Shown here: positions 44,946 to 52,837 of the stretch, piece after piece
How the letters are laid out: the number at the start of each line of letters is the position of its first letter
Numbering within the stretch: position 1 is the stretch's first letter
Assembly: GCA_965232455.1 (NCBI GenBank)
Contig: OZ246981.1
Location: forward strand, 496,001 to 560,000
Reading direction: 5' to 3'
Source: JBFGFX01 sp965232455
GTDB taxonomy: Bacteria > Pseudomonadota > Gammaproteobacteria > Steroidobacterales > Woeseiaceae
Length of the DNA: 64,000 nt
Made by a program: the position numbers and the translations under genes
The notes under the pieces: generated by a model
Seen by the model: only the letters and a program-made list of their open reading frames with translations
Database searches by the model: none
Told to the model about the DNA's origin: nothing

Positions 44946-45350
44946 TCAGGCAGGTGGACCGCGGGAGCGATAGCTGGGTCGCGAGGCGTCGAAATAAGGG
45001 TGGTCGCCGGTTCCGGCCGGTAACGGTGCAACGGGTATGGCGTCGGACTGCAAGCCGTCGTCCACGGCTGCGGCGGACAGCAGCATGTGACCGACGGGGC
45101 ATTGGTGATCGCCGTGGCCGTCATGATCGTGGTGATCGGAACTGGCGTGGCCGGAGTGTGCGTGACGTTGACCGGCACCGCCGGTCAGAAAATCGACGAA
45201 CTCGGCGGAAACGCCGTGCGGGCAGAACTCGAATAAAAGACCGCTGCCGGCGGCCGCGGGCATATAGCCGGCCGGAATCGTCGCACGCAGCAGCAGCGCC
45301 GCGGCCAATAACAAGGCCGGCGCCGGGCGAAAATGTCGAATCCCGTTCAC
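44946..45350 (-). CDS. DUF2946-family His-rich exported protein
   Basis: 134 residues. The N-terminal hydrophobic segment (APALLLAAALLLRATIPAGYMP) is the conserved start of DUF2946 proteins. A Cys (FEFCPHG) and a dense histidine cluster follow (HAHSGHASSDHHDHDGHGDH, then QCPVGH), which probably bind copper or another soft/borderline metal in the periplasm. It lies 50 bases upstream of the TonB receptor on the same strand. DUF2946 genes are commonly found beside copper transport genes. The mechanism is unknown. Confidence 0.85.
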   Translation of the reverse strand: MNGIRHFRPAPALLLAAALLLRATIPAGYMPAAAGSGLLFEFCPHGVSAEFVDFLTGGAGQRHAHSGHASSDHHDHDGHGDHQCPVGHMLLSAAAVDDGLQSDAIPVAPLPAGTGDHPYFDASRPSYRSRGPPA

Positions 45351-45517
45351 AAGCGACGACGTTTACACCGGAACGCGCCCGCTACGCAATGAGTAGAAGT
45401 GCGGATTCCAAGCGCTTGCGTCGGAATATCGTCCGAATTCATCAACAGGACGGACCAAAGCGGTTGATCGGCTTGTAGAATAGCGCTTGAATCGGCCCGA
45501 CGGAACCACCCGCTTGC

Positions 45518-46054
45518 ATGAAAACACCGCATCTCGATACCAACCGCTTGTTGCTCAGACCGTTCTTGCCGTCGGATGCGCAGGACGTCCAGCGGCTCGC
45601 CGGCGACTGGAGTATTGCGGACACCACGCTGAACGTGCCGCACCCTTACGAAGACGGGATGGCCGAACGCTGGATAGCGACGCACCAGCCCAAATTCGAG
45701 GCCGGCGAACTGGTGGTGTTTGCCATCGTCGCCAAGGCCGAGAGCGCTCTTGTTGGCGCCATCAGCCTCGAACTGGACGAGCCGTTTGACAGGGGACAGC
45801 TGGGGTACTGGATCGGCAAGCCGTATTGGGGCCTGGGTTATTGCACCGAGGCCGCGGCCAGAATCCTTCGCTTCGGTTTTTCCGAGCTTCGGCTGAACCG
45901 TATCCATTCCTCCCATCTGAAGAGAAACCCAGCGTCCGGCCGCGTGATGCAGAAGATCGGCATGCGCGAGGAGGGTCTGCTTCGGCAGCACACCAAAAAA
46001 TGGGGTCGATTCGAGGATCTGGTTCTGTATGGCATTCTGCGGGATCGCAGCTGA
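45518..46054 (+). CDS. GNAT acetyltransferase, RimJ/RimL type
   Basis: 178 residues. It starts with the family motif TNRLLLRPFLPSDAQDVQRL. The acetyl-CoA-binding segment is YWIGKPYWGLGYCTEAAARI (about 88-107), and the closing motif is NPASGRVMQKIGMREEGLLR. Members acetylate N-termini of ribosomal proteins or small amines, using acetyl-CoA in the cytoplasm. It is monocistronic, and the exact substrate is unknown. Confidence 0.92.
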   Translation: MKTPHLDTNRLLLRPFLPSDAQDVQRLAGDWSIADTTLNVPHPYEDGMAERWIATHQPKFEAGELVVFAIVAKAESALVGAISLELDEPFDRGQLGYWIGKPYWGLGYCTEAAARILRFGFSELRLNRIHSSHLKRNPASGRVMQKIGMREEGLLRQHTKKWGRFEDLVLYGILRDRS

Positions 46055-46232
46055 GTCCGGTCACGCGCCAGTTCCGCAGCACCCGGACCTGGTCCCTGTT
46101 CACTTTGCATCCTCACGCGGAAACCGCGTGAGCGCCATCGCCGGATCGAGCAAGGCGCCGGTGGCGTAAGCCCGGGTCGCAGCCTTGAACGACTGACTTC
46201 AACAGGAGTCTCGATGCAGGGCGGTACGGCTA

Positions 46233-46258
46233 TGTAACGTTCTCCCGCCGGATTCGTC
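46233..46258 (+). promoter_or_regulatory. Candidate ECF-type promoter of the sigma/HEAT/DUF4097 operon
   Basis: TGTAAC and CGTC are separated by 16 bases, the spacing of ECF promoters, and the sigma gene begins 26 bases after the CGTC. Such operons are usually autoregulated, so the product of 46285-46833 is the likely user. A weaker, related arrangement (TTTAAC-N17-GGTC) precedes the sigma gene that starts at 4471. Confidence 0.45.
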
Positions 46259-46284
46259 GTTAGCGTATACACAAGGGAATTTGG

Positions 46285-46833
46285 ATGCAGGCGGTTTCGG
46301 ACGAGCAGCTGATCGAATGGGTGGCCAACGGGGATGCTTCCTGCCTTGGAACCTTGTTCGAGCGCCACAACCGGCGCGTTTATCAGTATTGCCGGCAGCT
46401 GACTCAACACGACGCTCAGGCGGAGGATCTGGTGCAGGAGGTATTCCTCAAAATACTGCGTAAAGCCGGTAGCTTTCGGGGGCAGGGGAGTTTCAAGGCC
46501 TGGATGTTCAACGTTGCGCGCAATCTCACCTTCGACCATCTGCGGGCGGCAAAACGTCAAGGCGTCGCTCGGTCGATCGAGGAATCCGCTGAACAGCTCA
46601 TCGACCACCGCTCAGCCGAGCAGGCGGCGGCGGGAGTCCAGGGCATCGGCGCGCTGCAGCGCGCACTCGCAAACCTGCCGGCGAATGCTCAGGAGGTGAT
46701 CTGGCTGGGCAGGTTCGAGTTCGACAATTATGAGGAACTGGGTCTTGCACTGGGCTGCAAACCGGCGACGGCGCGCGTAAGGATGCACAGAGCCATGCAG
46801 CAGCTGACCGAGGAGTTCACCAGGGCCTGTTAA
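46285..46833 (+). CDS. ECF-type RNA polymerase sigma factor (HEAT/DUF4097 locus)
   Basis: 182 residues. Region 2: FERHNRRVYQYCRQLTQHDA, AEDLVQEVFLKILRKAGSFR and KAWMFNVARNLTFDHLRAAK. Region 4: LANLPANAQEVIWLGRFEFD, then YEELGLALGCKPATARVRMH. It is the first gene of a sigma, anti-sigma/HEAT, DUF4097, DUF4097 operon and is probably autoregulated. Regulon members are not visible beyond the operon itself. Confidence 0.93.
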   Translation: MQAVSDEQLIEWVANGDASCLGTLFERHNRRVYQYCRQLTQHDAQAEDLVQEVFLKILRKAGSFRGQGSFKAWMFNVARNLTFDHLRAAKRQGVARSIEESAEQLIDHRSAEQAAAGVQGIGALQRALANLPANAQEVIWLGRFEFDNYEELGLALGCKPATARVRMHRAMQQLTEEFTRAC

Positions 46834-46898
46834 CACTAAGCGAGTAATCCCTGCCGGTCCCGTGTGGCCGTCCGGGAAGGCGGAAGGAGCGCCGATTC

Positions 46899-47609
46899 AT
46901 GTCTGAGAAAACGACCAACACCGTGGATTTCGACAGCGACGATCCAGCCGAGCAAGAACTCTGGTCGGCGCTTGCGGGTTTACCCAGGAGGGCGCCGTCG
47001 GCCGGAATGCGCCGCTCGTTTTACCGGAAGCTCGAACGGGCCGCGGAAACGCGCTGGCCTGAGCGGGTTCGCGGCTGGCTGGGTTTGAGCGGGGAACGGG
47101 GCTGGCTCACGGTGGCGGCCTGTGTCCTGGTCGGCGCGGGTTTTGGCCAAACGCTGAACAAAACCGCCGACGTCGAGCCGGCGCGGCTGGCCGCGCTGGA
47201 AGAGAACGTCGCCGTGCTGAATCGCCAGCTGATCCTGGATCGTCTACAGGATTCGACCGCGGGACAGCGCCTCCGCGGCGTCATGGATGCGGAGCGTTTG
47301 GTGCGCGACGACCTCGAAATCGCGCGGGCGTTGCTGCTGCGTGCGACGGAGGACCGCGTTCAGTCCGTGCGTTCGGCGGCGATTGATGCGTTGGGTCCCA
47401 GTATGACGTCCGCCTCGGTTGGCCGGGAAATCATGGATTTGCTCGAAAATGCGGAGTCGCCGCTGGTGCAACTCGCGCTGGTGGATCTTGTGCTGCGCAA
47501 CGGCAGCAGCGCTCAACTGCAATACCTGTCGCAACTCGCGAACTCGGGTCGTTTACATCCTGACCTGATCAGGCATGTCAGGAATTCTTTGAGGGGAGAA
47601 ACTGTATGA
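46899..47609 (+). CDS. Membrane anti-sigma factor fused to a HEAT-like periplasmic domain
   Basis: 236 residues with an AAGGAG site 12 bases before the ATG. The cytoplasmic N-terminus (1-65) is acidic then basic helical and contains no zinc-finger Cys/His set. One membrane helix lies at about 68-84 (GWLTVAACVLVGAGFGQTL). A short coiled segment (95-115) is followed by HEAT-like helical repeats (about 130-236: VQSVRSAAIDALGPSM, PLVQLALVDLVLRNGSSAQL, LHPDLIRHVRNSL). Topology places the HEAT part in the periplasm. It presumably restrains the sigma factor encoded 65 bases upstream. The stop overlaps the next start (ATGA). The fusion mirrors the separate anti-sigma and HEAT genes at 2272-3939. Confidence 0.78.
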   Translation: MSEKTTNTVDFDSDDPAEQELWSALAGLPRRAPSAGMRRSFYRKLERAAETRWPERVRGWLGLSGERGWLTVAACVLVGAGFGQTLNKTADVEPARLAALEENVAVLNRQLILDRLQDSTAGQRLRGVMDAERLVRDDLEIARALLLRATEDRVQSVRSAAIDALGPSMTSASVGREIMDLLENAESPLVQLALVDLVLRNGSSAQLQYLSQLANSGRLHPDLIRHVRNSLRGETV

Positions 47610-48436
47610 AAATGCGCATCGCCTGCCTGTGCTTTTTTGTAATGATGTCATCGGCCGCCGCGGAACCGGTGACGGAGTCTCGAACGTGGACCGAAAGTCA
47701 CCCGGTCAATACGGAGACGCCAAAGCTCACCGTCAGGAACATCTGGGGCAACGTCCGCGTTCGTCCCGGTTCCCCGGGTGAGATATCCGTGACCGTCCAC
47801 GAGAAACGCTCCGCTCCCACCCGGGCGCTGTTTGCGCGTTCCCTGGAGACGCTCAAACTGGATGTCGACGCCGGCCACGACGGCGTATCGATTCGTGTCG
47901 GGGATCGAGACCGCCGCTGGCATCGTCACGATCCCTGCGAACGTTGCCGCGTTGACTACCAGTTCGACCTGTCCGTTCCACCCGACACGCAGATCGACGT
48001 CGGTACGGTGACCGACGGGCGCGTCGACGTCGCCGGAATCGTTGGAGCCGTTAGCGCCAGTAACGTCAACGGTCCGATTGCACTTACCGACCTTAGCGAT
48101 TGCCTGGAACTCGAGAGCGTCAACGGCGCTGTTGACGTCAGCTTCGCAACGGCGCCCGGGCAGGATTGCAGTATCGATACCGTCAACGGTGACGTGACGC
48201 TCGCAATGCCGGACGGAAGCGGGCTGAACGTTGCGCTCGATCTGTTCAACGGACGCATCTACACGGAGTTTCAGGCCGACTCCTACGCGATGCCGGCGAG
48301 CGTCGAGCGTTCCGTCGACGCCGGCCGCCAGCGTTACACCGTCAAACAATCTGCCGGGCTGCGTCTCGAAGGCGGCGGGCCGACGTTTTCGATCTCGTCG
48401 CTGAACGGCGATATCCGTTTTCAAAAAAATCAGTAA
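47606..48436 (+). CDS. DUF4097-type beta-strand repeat protein, exported (first copy)
   Basis: 276 residues with a signal peptide (ACLCFFVMMSSAAAEP). The mature protein is a right-handed beta-helix-like DUF4097 fold: short repeats ending in 'VNG/LNG' turns (SASNVNGPIALTDLSD, LESVNGAVDVSF, IDTVNGDVTLAMPDG, ISSLNGDIRFQKN). A small Cys pair (DPCERCRVDY) is a possible disulfide or metal site. The family is linked to ECF and stress operons and to the envelope; its molecular job is unknown. It overlaps the anti-sigma gene by 4 bases. Confidence 0.88.
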   Translation: MKMRIACLCFFVMMSSAAAEPVTESRTWTESHPVNTETPKLTVRNIWGNVRVRPGSPGEISVTVHEKRSAPTRALFARSLETLKLDVDAGHDGVSIRVGDRDRRWHRHDPCERCRVDYQFDLSVPPDTQIDVGTVTDGRVDVAGIVGAVSASNVNGPIALTDLSDCLELESVNGAVDVSFATAPGQDCSIDTVNGDVTLAMPDGSGLNVALDLFNGRIYTEFQADSYAMPASVERSVDAGRQRYTVKQSAGLRLEGGGPTFSISSLNGDIRFQKNQ

Positions 48437-48441
48437 GGGAG

Positions 48442-49263
48442 ATGTCAATGAATTCAGCTCATGCCAGGGTAATACTCGTGCTTCTGCTGGCGCTCGGCGC
48501 GGCGCGGATATCGGCGCAGGAGCAGCCGCAAACGATCGTCATACCGCTGTCAAGCCCCGGTGAGCCGGTCACGCTCGATGTATCGATCATCTCGGCGTAT
48601 ATCGAGGTCATCGGCGAAGATCGCGAAGATGCGGAGTTCGCGGTATCCGTGGAGATGGGCAGCCGGCAAATCATTACGCCTTCCGGCGCCAAGGCGCTGA
48701 CGGGCGGCGCCTACTCACTCGAAGTCGATGAGGACGACAATCACATCACGGTGGATACCGATTGGCGCGCGGACAAGGTTCACATCGTCGCGCGCATTCC
48801 CCGCCGCGCCGATCTGGAGCTTTCGACGACGAATGACGGTGAAATCGTGGTACGCGGCGTGAGCGGAAACCTGCAGCTCGAAAACACGAACGGACCCATC
48901 ACCGCAACAGGGGTGTCCGGTTCGGTCATAGCGGAAACGGTCAACGACTCGATTGACGTCAGCTTCTCGAGCATCGACGGTAGCAGTGCGATGTCGCTGA
49001 GTTCGATCAACGGCGACCTTACGTTCGGCCTGCCCGAGGGCGCGGGCGCCCGGTTTCATATCGACAGCGCCCGCGGCGAAATCTTCTCGGATTTCGAGGT
49101 CGAGGTGCAGGCCACCAAACCGACCGTCGAACGCCGAAACGAACAGGGTGGCGTCGAGGTGCGTGTTGAGAGCGTCATCGTGGTGGACGTCAACGGCGGC
49201 GGTTCGGTCGTTCGCTTGAAGACCTTGAATGGAGACATCAACATTCGTAAAACAGGCGCTTAG
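48442..49263 (+). CDS. DUF4097-type beta-strand repeat protein, exported (second copy)
   Basis: 273 residues with a strong AAGGGAGA site. A signal peptide (VILVLLLALGAARISAQ) precedes the same beta-helix pattern as the first copy (LQLENTNGPITATGVSGSVI, AMSLSSINGDLTFGLPEG, VVRLKTLNGDINIRKTG), but without the Cys pair. The two copies are diverged paralogues, five bases apart. They end the third ECF operon. As likely periplasmic or surface strands they could be effectors of the envelope response (inference). Confidence 0.88.
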   Translation: MSMNSAHARVILVLLLALGAARISAQEQPQTIVIPLSSPGEPVTLDVSIISAYIEVIGEDREDAEFAVSVEMGSRQIITPSGAKALTGGAYSLEVDEDDNHITVDTDWRADKVHIVARIPRRADLELSTTNDGEIVVRGVSGNLQLENTNGPITATGVSGSVIAETVNDSIDVSFSSIDGSSAMSLSSINGDLTFGLPEGAGARFHIDSARGEIFSDFEVEVQATKPTVERRNEQGGVEVRVESVIVVDVNGGGSVVRLKTLNGDINIRKTGA

Positions 49264-49527
49264 ATCTGCAAGGCTGGCCAAGGAGTTGCACGTCACGGCC
49301 ATGACATTATTCACGAGAGTTCTTTCGCCCGGTGGCGGTCCGTCAGGCGATTGAGGTAAGCTGCACCGCCACGGGTCGCTCCGGGGGGTTCCCGTGACGC
49401 CGCCCTTCCCGGGCGCATCGGCGGCGAACGCAGCAGTACGTACGGACAGGGAAGGAAACCGAATCAGGCCAAAGCGAGGATCGCCGTCATTTTACGAACC
49501 TATTTCACTGCGTCCGTCGCGGCGCGG

Positions 49528-49956
49528 TTGCTTTCGGGAGCGCTCGTTGCCGGGCTGCTGCTTGTGGCGGCGATGCCGGTGCGGTCATCGGCCGATCTGC
49601 ACGTCAATGACGCGTGGGCGCCCGCGACGCCGCCCGGCGTAAGGACAGCGGCGGTCTATCTCACGATCGAAAACCGTGGAGAAACGGATGTGATCATAGC
49701 CGCGCGCAGCGACGTTTCGTCCAGCGTGGAATTGCACACTCACGCACGCATCGACGGCATGATGCGGATGGAGAAGCTCGAAACGGTAGCGGTGCCCGGC
49801 GCGGGGGAAGTCCGGTTCCGGCCGCACGGCAGACATCTGATGCTCATCGATCTCACCGCTCCCCTGAAGGCGGGTGACACCATCTTCCTGACGTTGCGGT
49901 TCCGGGACGCCGGCGACGTCGAATTCGCCGCCCAAGTGCGGGACATACGCGAATGA
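49528..49956 (+). CDS. PCu(A)C-type periplasmic copper chaperone
   Basis: 142 residues from the TTG at 49528. An alternative ATT at 49489 has a better ribosome-binding site (GAGGA, 8 bases upstream) and gives a longer signal peptide beginning LRTYFTASVAARLL. After the export signal the DUF461 fold is clear: VNDAWAPATPPGVRTAAVYL, the copper ligands of the H-x(n)-M-x(n)-H-x-M pattern (ELHTHARIDGMMRMEKLE and RPHGRHLMLIDL). It delivers Cu(I) to the CuA site of cytochrome oxidase, usually with SCO. It overlaps the SCO gene by 4 bases, which supports this. Confidence 0.9.
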   Translation: MLSGALVAGLLLVAAMPVRSSADLHVNDAWAPATPPGVRTAAVYLTIENRGETDVIIAARSDVSSSVELHTHARIDGMMRMEKLETVAVPGAGEVRFRPHGRHLMLIDLTAPLKAGDTIFLTLRFRDAGDVEFAAQVRDIRE

Positions 49957-50591
49957 ACGTCCGTTGGCTGCTTGCCGTGTCGATTACCCTCGCCGGTCTC
50001 GCGGCGTTGACGGCGTGGAGTCCCACTGACGGCCCGGTTCGCGAGAGGGTCGAACCGCCGCTGGAGATAAACGGCTTCGTCGTCGACGTTCCACGGCCGC
50101 TGCCCGAGTTTTCGCTCGTCGACGGTGAGGGCAACGCATTTCAGTCCGCCGATTTCCAGGGCGACTGGTCCTTCGTCTACTTCGGATACACGTATTGTCC
50201 CGACGTTTGTCCGATGTCGTTGGTCGAAATGTCGAAGATAAAACGTTCGTTGGAAAACGATCTGCGGATAGACAACGACCGTTATTACCTCGTGTCGGTG
50301 GACCCAGGGCGCGACACCCCCGAGCGTATCGGGGAGTACGTCCGGTATTTCGACCCGTCTTTTCGCGGCTTGACCGGCGAATCGGAAGAGATCGACAAGT
50401 TTGTTGCGGCGGCCGGCGCAATATATGAATTGCCCGAGGCGATTGAAGACGACAACTATCTCGTCGGCCACTCCTCGTTCATCACATTGCTGAATCCGGA
50501 CGGGAACGTTCACGCGTTTTTTACGACGGACTTGGACGGTGACAAGGTTGCCGCGGACTTCCGTCGCATTTTGGAGCGCGTTGGCATTTGA
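49953..50591 (+). CDS. SCO family copper chaperone (SCO1/SenC)
   Basis: 212 residues. An N-terminal membrane anchor (WLLAVSITLAGLAALTAW) is followed by a thioredoxin fold with the copper motif C82-P-D-V-C86-P and the third ligand His173 in YLVGHSSFI. Further SCO features are FVYFGYTYCPD and YLVSVDPGRDTPE. It acts at the outer face of the inner membrane in CuA-site assembly of cytochrome c oxidase or in redox sensing. It is translationally coupled to the PCu(A)C gene. No oxidase subunit gene is in the window. Confidence 0.95.
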   Translation: MNVRWLLAVSITLAGLAALTAWSPTDGPVRERVEPPLEINGFVVDVPRPLPEFSLVDGEGNAFQSADFQGDWSFVYFGYTYCPDVCPMSLVEMSKIKRSLENDLRIDNDRYYLVSVDPGRDTPERIGEYVRYFDPSFRGLTGESEEIDKFVAAAGAIYELPEAIEDDNYLVGHSSFITLLNPDGNVHAFFTTDLDGDKVAADFRRILERVGI

Positions 50592-50643
50592 TGGCAGGGA
50601 TCGGTCGCTTCAGCTATCTTGAGGAAACTGTTTCCTCTGACTG

Positions 50644-51774
50644 ATGCGCGCCATGAACTCCAAAGTACACCCGCTCGCAGCGGTTCTGGTCATCCTGCTA
50701 GCCGTTCTCGCAATCGGCGTTTGGACGTGGGGCGCCGGAGAGGCCAAGGCCATCGGCGGGCCGGCCGGGTTGCGGACGGACCCGGACGGCCATCTGTACA
50801 TTCAGATTCAGAATCAACTGCTGGAGCACGATGCAGCGGGTGTTTTCCTCGAGCGGCACGATCTCGCGGAATTGGGCGTGGAACACCTCCTTGGCGGCGT
50901 CGCCTTTTTCTCGAACGGCGACGTCTTGTTGCGTCGCGGACCCGATCCTCGCTCCTTGTCCGGCAACCTCCGTGCTTACCAGCGCCGGACGAACCAGCAG
51001 TCTCTGGTGCCGGAGACGCCGGATGCCGGTCTCTATCGCTGCGATCTCGCAACGGCCGTCTGTGTTCGGTTCGGGTCCGGAGGCATCGACTTCAAGGCCG
51101 CGCACAGCGTCTACATCGACTGGCAGAAGGACGAGGTATACGTCAGCGACACGACACGGCATCGGCTGCGTAAATACTCGGCTGACGGCTCGATCCTCGC
51201 CGCGCCCGTCACCGGACTCAAATTTCCCAATCAATTGCTGATGCACGACGGGCAACTCCTGGTCGCCAACACGAACCATCGTCAGGTCCGCATCGTCGAT
51301 CCGGATACGGAGGTTTTCGGAAAAGAGATTGCCGTTGCCGACGTGGTGCCGGACGTCGCGCTTGCGGCCCGGCAAACCTGGCCCAGCCGAATCGCCAGAG
51401 TCGGCGATGAGTGGTGGGTCAACAATATGCGGGCCGATATGAACGAAGGCGGCATCTACGTCTTTGACGAAAACTGGCGTTACGAACGCAAGGTCGCCTT
51501 ACCGCCGGGCGCGGACCCGGTTTCTCTGCTGCCGTTCCGGGGCGAGGTGTTGATCAGCGATTGGAACAACGATCGGGTTTATAGAGTCTCCGCGGAAGGC
51601 GATCTGCTGGCGGATTTTGTCTCGCCGGGCCTGGAGGAGGTGCTGGCGGAGTCTCGGTCGGCACGCCGGCAGTTCGAGTTGTACGGCTATTCCGGCATCG
51701 CGCTGTTTGCACTGGTCCTGGTCGGACTCTTCGCAAGAGGATTGGCGGTTAGCATGACGACGGAGTCCGCGTAA
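50644..51774 (+). CDS. Membrane-anchored NHL/SMP-30-type beta-propeller protein
   Basis: 376 residues (an internal ATG four codons in is also possible). An N-terminal helix (AAVLVILLAVLAIGVWTWGA) and a C-terminal helix (YGYSGIALFALVLVGLFARG) bracket a periplasmic propeller with NHL-like blades (GPAGLRTDPDGHLYIQI, AHSVYIDWQKDEVYVSDTTR, FPNQLLMHDGQLLVANT, LLPFRGEVLISDWNNDRVYR). No enzymatic motif is apparent. It follows the SCO gene by 52 bases on the same strand and may belong to the same unit. Function unknown. Confidence 0.8.
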   Translation: MRAMNSKVHPLAAVLVILLAVLAIGVWTWGAGEAKAIGGPAGLRTDPDGHLYIQIQNQLLEHDAAGVFLERHDLAELGVEHLLGGVAFFSNGDVLLRRGPDPRSLSGNLRAYQRRTNQQSLVPETPDAGLYRCDLATAVCVRFGSGGIDFKAAHSVYIDWQKDEVYVSDTTRHRLRKYSADGSILAAPVTGLKFPNQLLMHDGQLLVANTNHRQVRIVDPDTEVFGKEIAVADVVPDVALAARQTWPSRIARVGDEWWVNNMRADMNEGGIYVFDENWRYERKVALPPGADPVSLLPFRGEVLISDWNNDRVYRVSAEGDLLADFVSPGLEEVLAESRSARRQFELYGYSGIALFALVLVGLFARGLAVSMTTESA

Positions 51775-51892
51775 ACTACGCTCGGGACTGCGGACGAGCC
51801 GCTATTGGAATACGGAGCCTGTCAGGCGGTGTCCGGTAAGGCCATGCAGCGACGGTGGACTATAGAGAGATGAATTCGGACGGGAGTGTGAA

Positions 51893-52837
51893 ATGAACGT
51901 TATTTTGGCCGGAGCCGGCGCCTTCGGCAGAAAACATCTCGATGGCATCCAGAGTATCGGCGGCGTGAACGTCGTAGGTATCGTGGACCCCGTTCGTGAG
52001 TTGGCGCAGAAAGTTGCGGCTCAATATGGAATAGAAACAGTGTTGACGGACCTGACCGAAGCGCTGGCCATGCGGGACGTGGACGCGGTAATCCTCGCGA
52101 CACCGACTCCGTTGCACGCAGCGCAGGCGGTCGAGTGCATGGAGGCCGGCAAACACGTCGAGGTCGAGATCCCCGTCGCCGACTCGCTGGCGGACGCCAG
52201 CGCCGTTCTCGAAACCCAGAAGCGAACCGGGCTTGTCTGCCAGGTCGGGCACACGCGTCGGTTTAATCCGTCGCACCAGTGGATTCACGACAAAACGACG
52301 TCCGGGGAATTGCGAATCCAGCAAATGGACGTGCAAACCTACTTCTTTCGGCGCAGCAACCTGAACGCCGAGGGTGAGCCGCGTTCGTGGACGGACCACC
52401 TGCTCTGGCACCATGCTGCGCACACTATCGACCTGTTTCAGTACCAGACCGGCGAGGAGGTCGTCGCGGAAAACGCCGTGCAGGGACCGCCGCACCCGGA
52501 ACTCGGGATCGCGATGGACATGTCGATTCAGCTTCGGAGCGAGAGCGGGATCATTTGCACACTGTCGCTGTCGTTCAATAACGAAGGGCCGCTCGGTACG
52601 TTCTTTCGTTACATCTGCGACAACGGAACCTACGTCGCGCGTTACGATGATTTGTTCGACGGTTACGAAAATCCGATTGACGTGACCACAGTTGCCGACT
52701 CGATGAACGGTATTGAACTGCAGGATCGTGACTTCTTTGCGGCAATCAGGGACGGTCAGGAACCGCGGTCCAGTGTGCGCCGGGTGTTCCCCTGTTACGA
52801 AACCATGCATAAACTGGAGCAGTCATTGACGTCGTGA
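51893..52837 (+). CDS. ligC: 4-carboxy-2-hydroxymuconate-6-semialdehyde dehydrogenase homologue (LigC; Gfo/Idh/MocA family)
   Basis: 314 residues. The Rossmann N-terminus is VILAGAGAFGRKHLDGIQSI. The protein then follows LigC almost segment for segment: EAGKHVEVEIPVADS, GLVCQVGHTRRFNPSHQWIH, WTDHLLWHHAAHTIDLFQYQ and DRDFFAAIRDGQEPRSSVRR. LigC oxidises the ring-fission product of protocatechuate 4,5-dioxygenase to 2-pyrone-4,6-dicarboxylate with NADP+. No other protocatechuate 4,5-cleavage genes (ligAB, ligI, ligJ, ligK) are in the window, so the gene is isolated here. Identification is from remembered sequence similarity and is strong. Activity is unproven. Confidence 0.88.
   Translation: MNVILAGAGAFGRKHLDGIQSIGGVNVVGIVDPVRELAQKVAAQYGIETVLTDLTEALAMRDVDAVILATPTPLHAAQAVECMEAGKHVEVEIPVADSLADASAVLETQKRTGLVCQVGHTRRFNPSHQWIHDKTTSGELRIQQMDVQTYFFRRSNLNAEGEPRSWTDHLLWHHAAHTIDLFQYQTGEEVVAENAVQGPPHPELGIAMDMSIQLRSESGIICTLSLSFNNEGPLGTFFRYICDNGTYVARYDDLFDGYENPIDVTTVADSMNGIELQDRDFFAAIRDGQEPRSSVRRVFPCYETMHKLEQSLTS

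Noticed and set aside
45347..45991. Minus-strand frame opposite the RimJ/RimL-type acetyltransferase, and 45838-46608 opposite the sigma gene
   Set aside because: The plus-strand genes carry complete family motifs. The minus-strand translations are Arg/Pro-rich and featureless.
46823..46834. AGGGCCTGTTAA occurs at the end of the sigma gene here and again at 4505-4516 before another sigma gene
   Set aside because: One copy is coding sequence ending the protein and the other is in a promoter region. Two 12-base matches in 64 kb with different contexts are not enough for a shared element.
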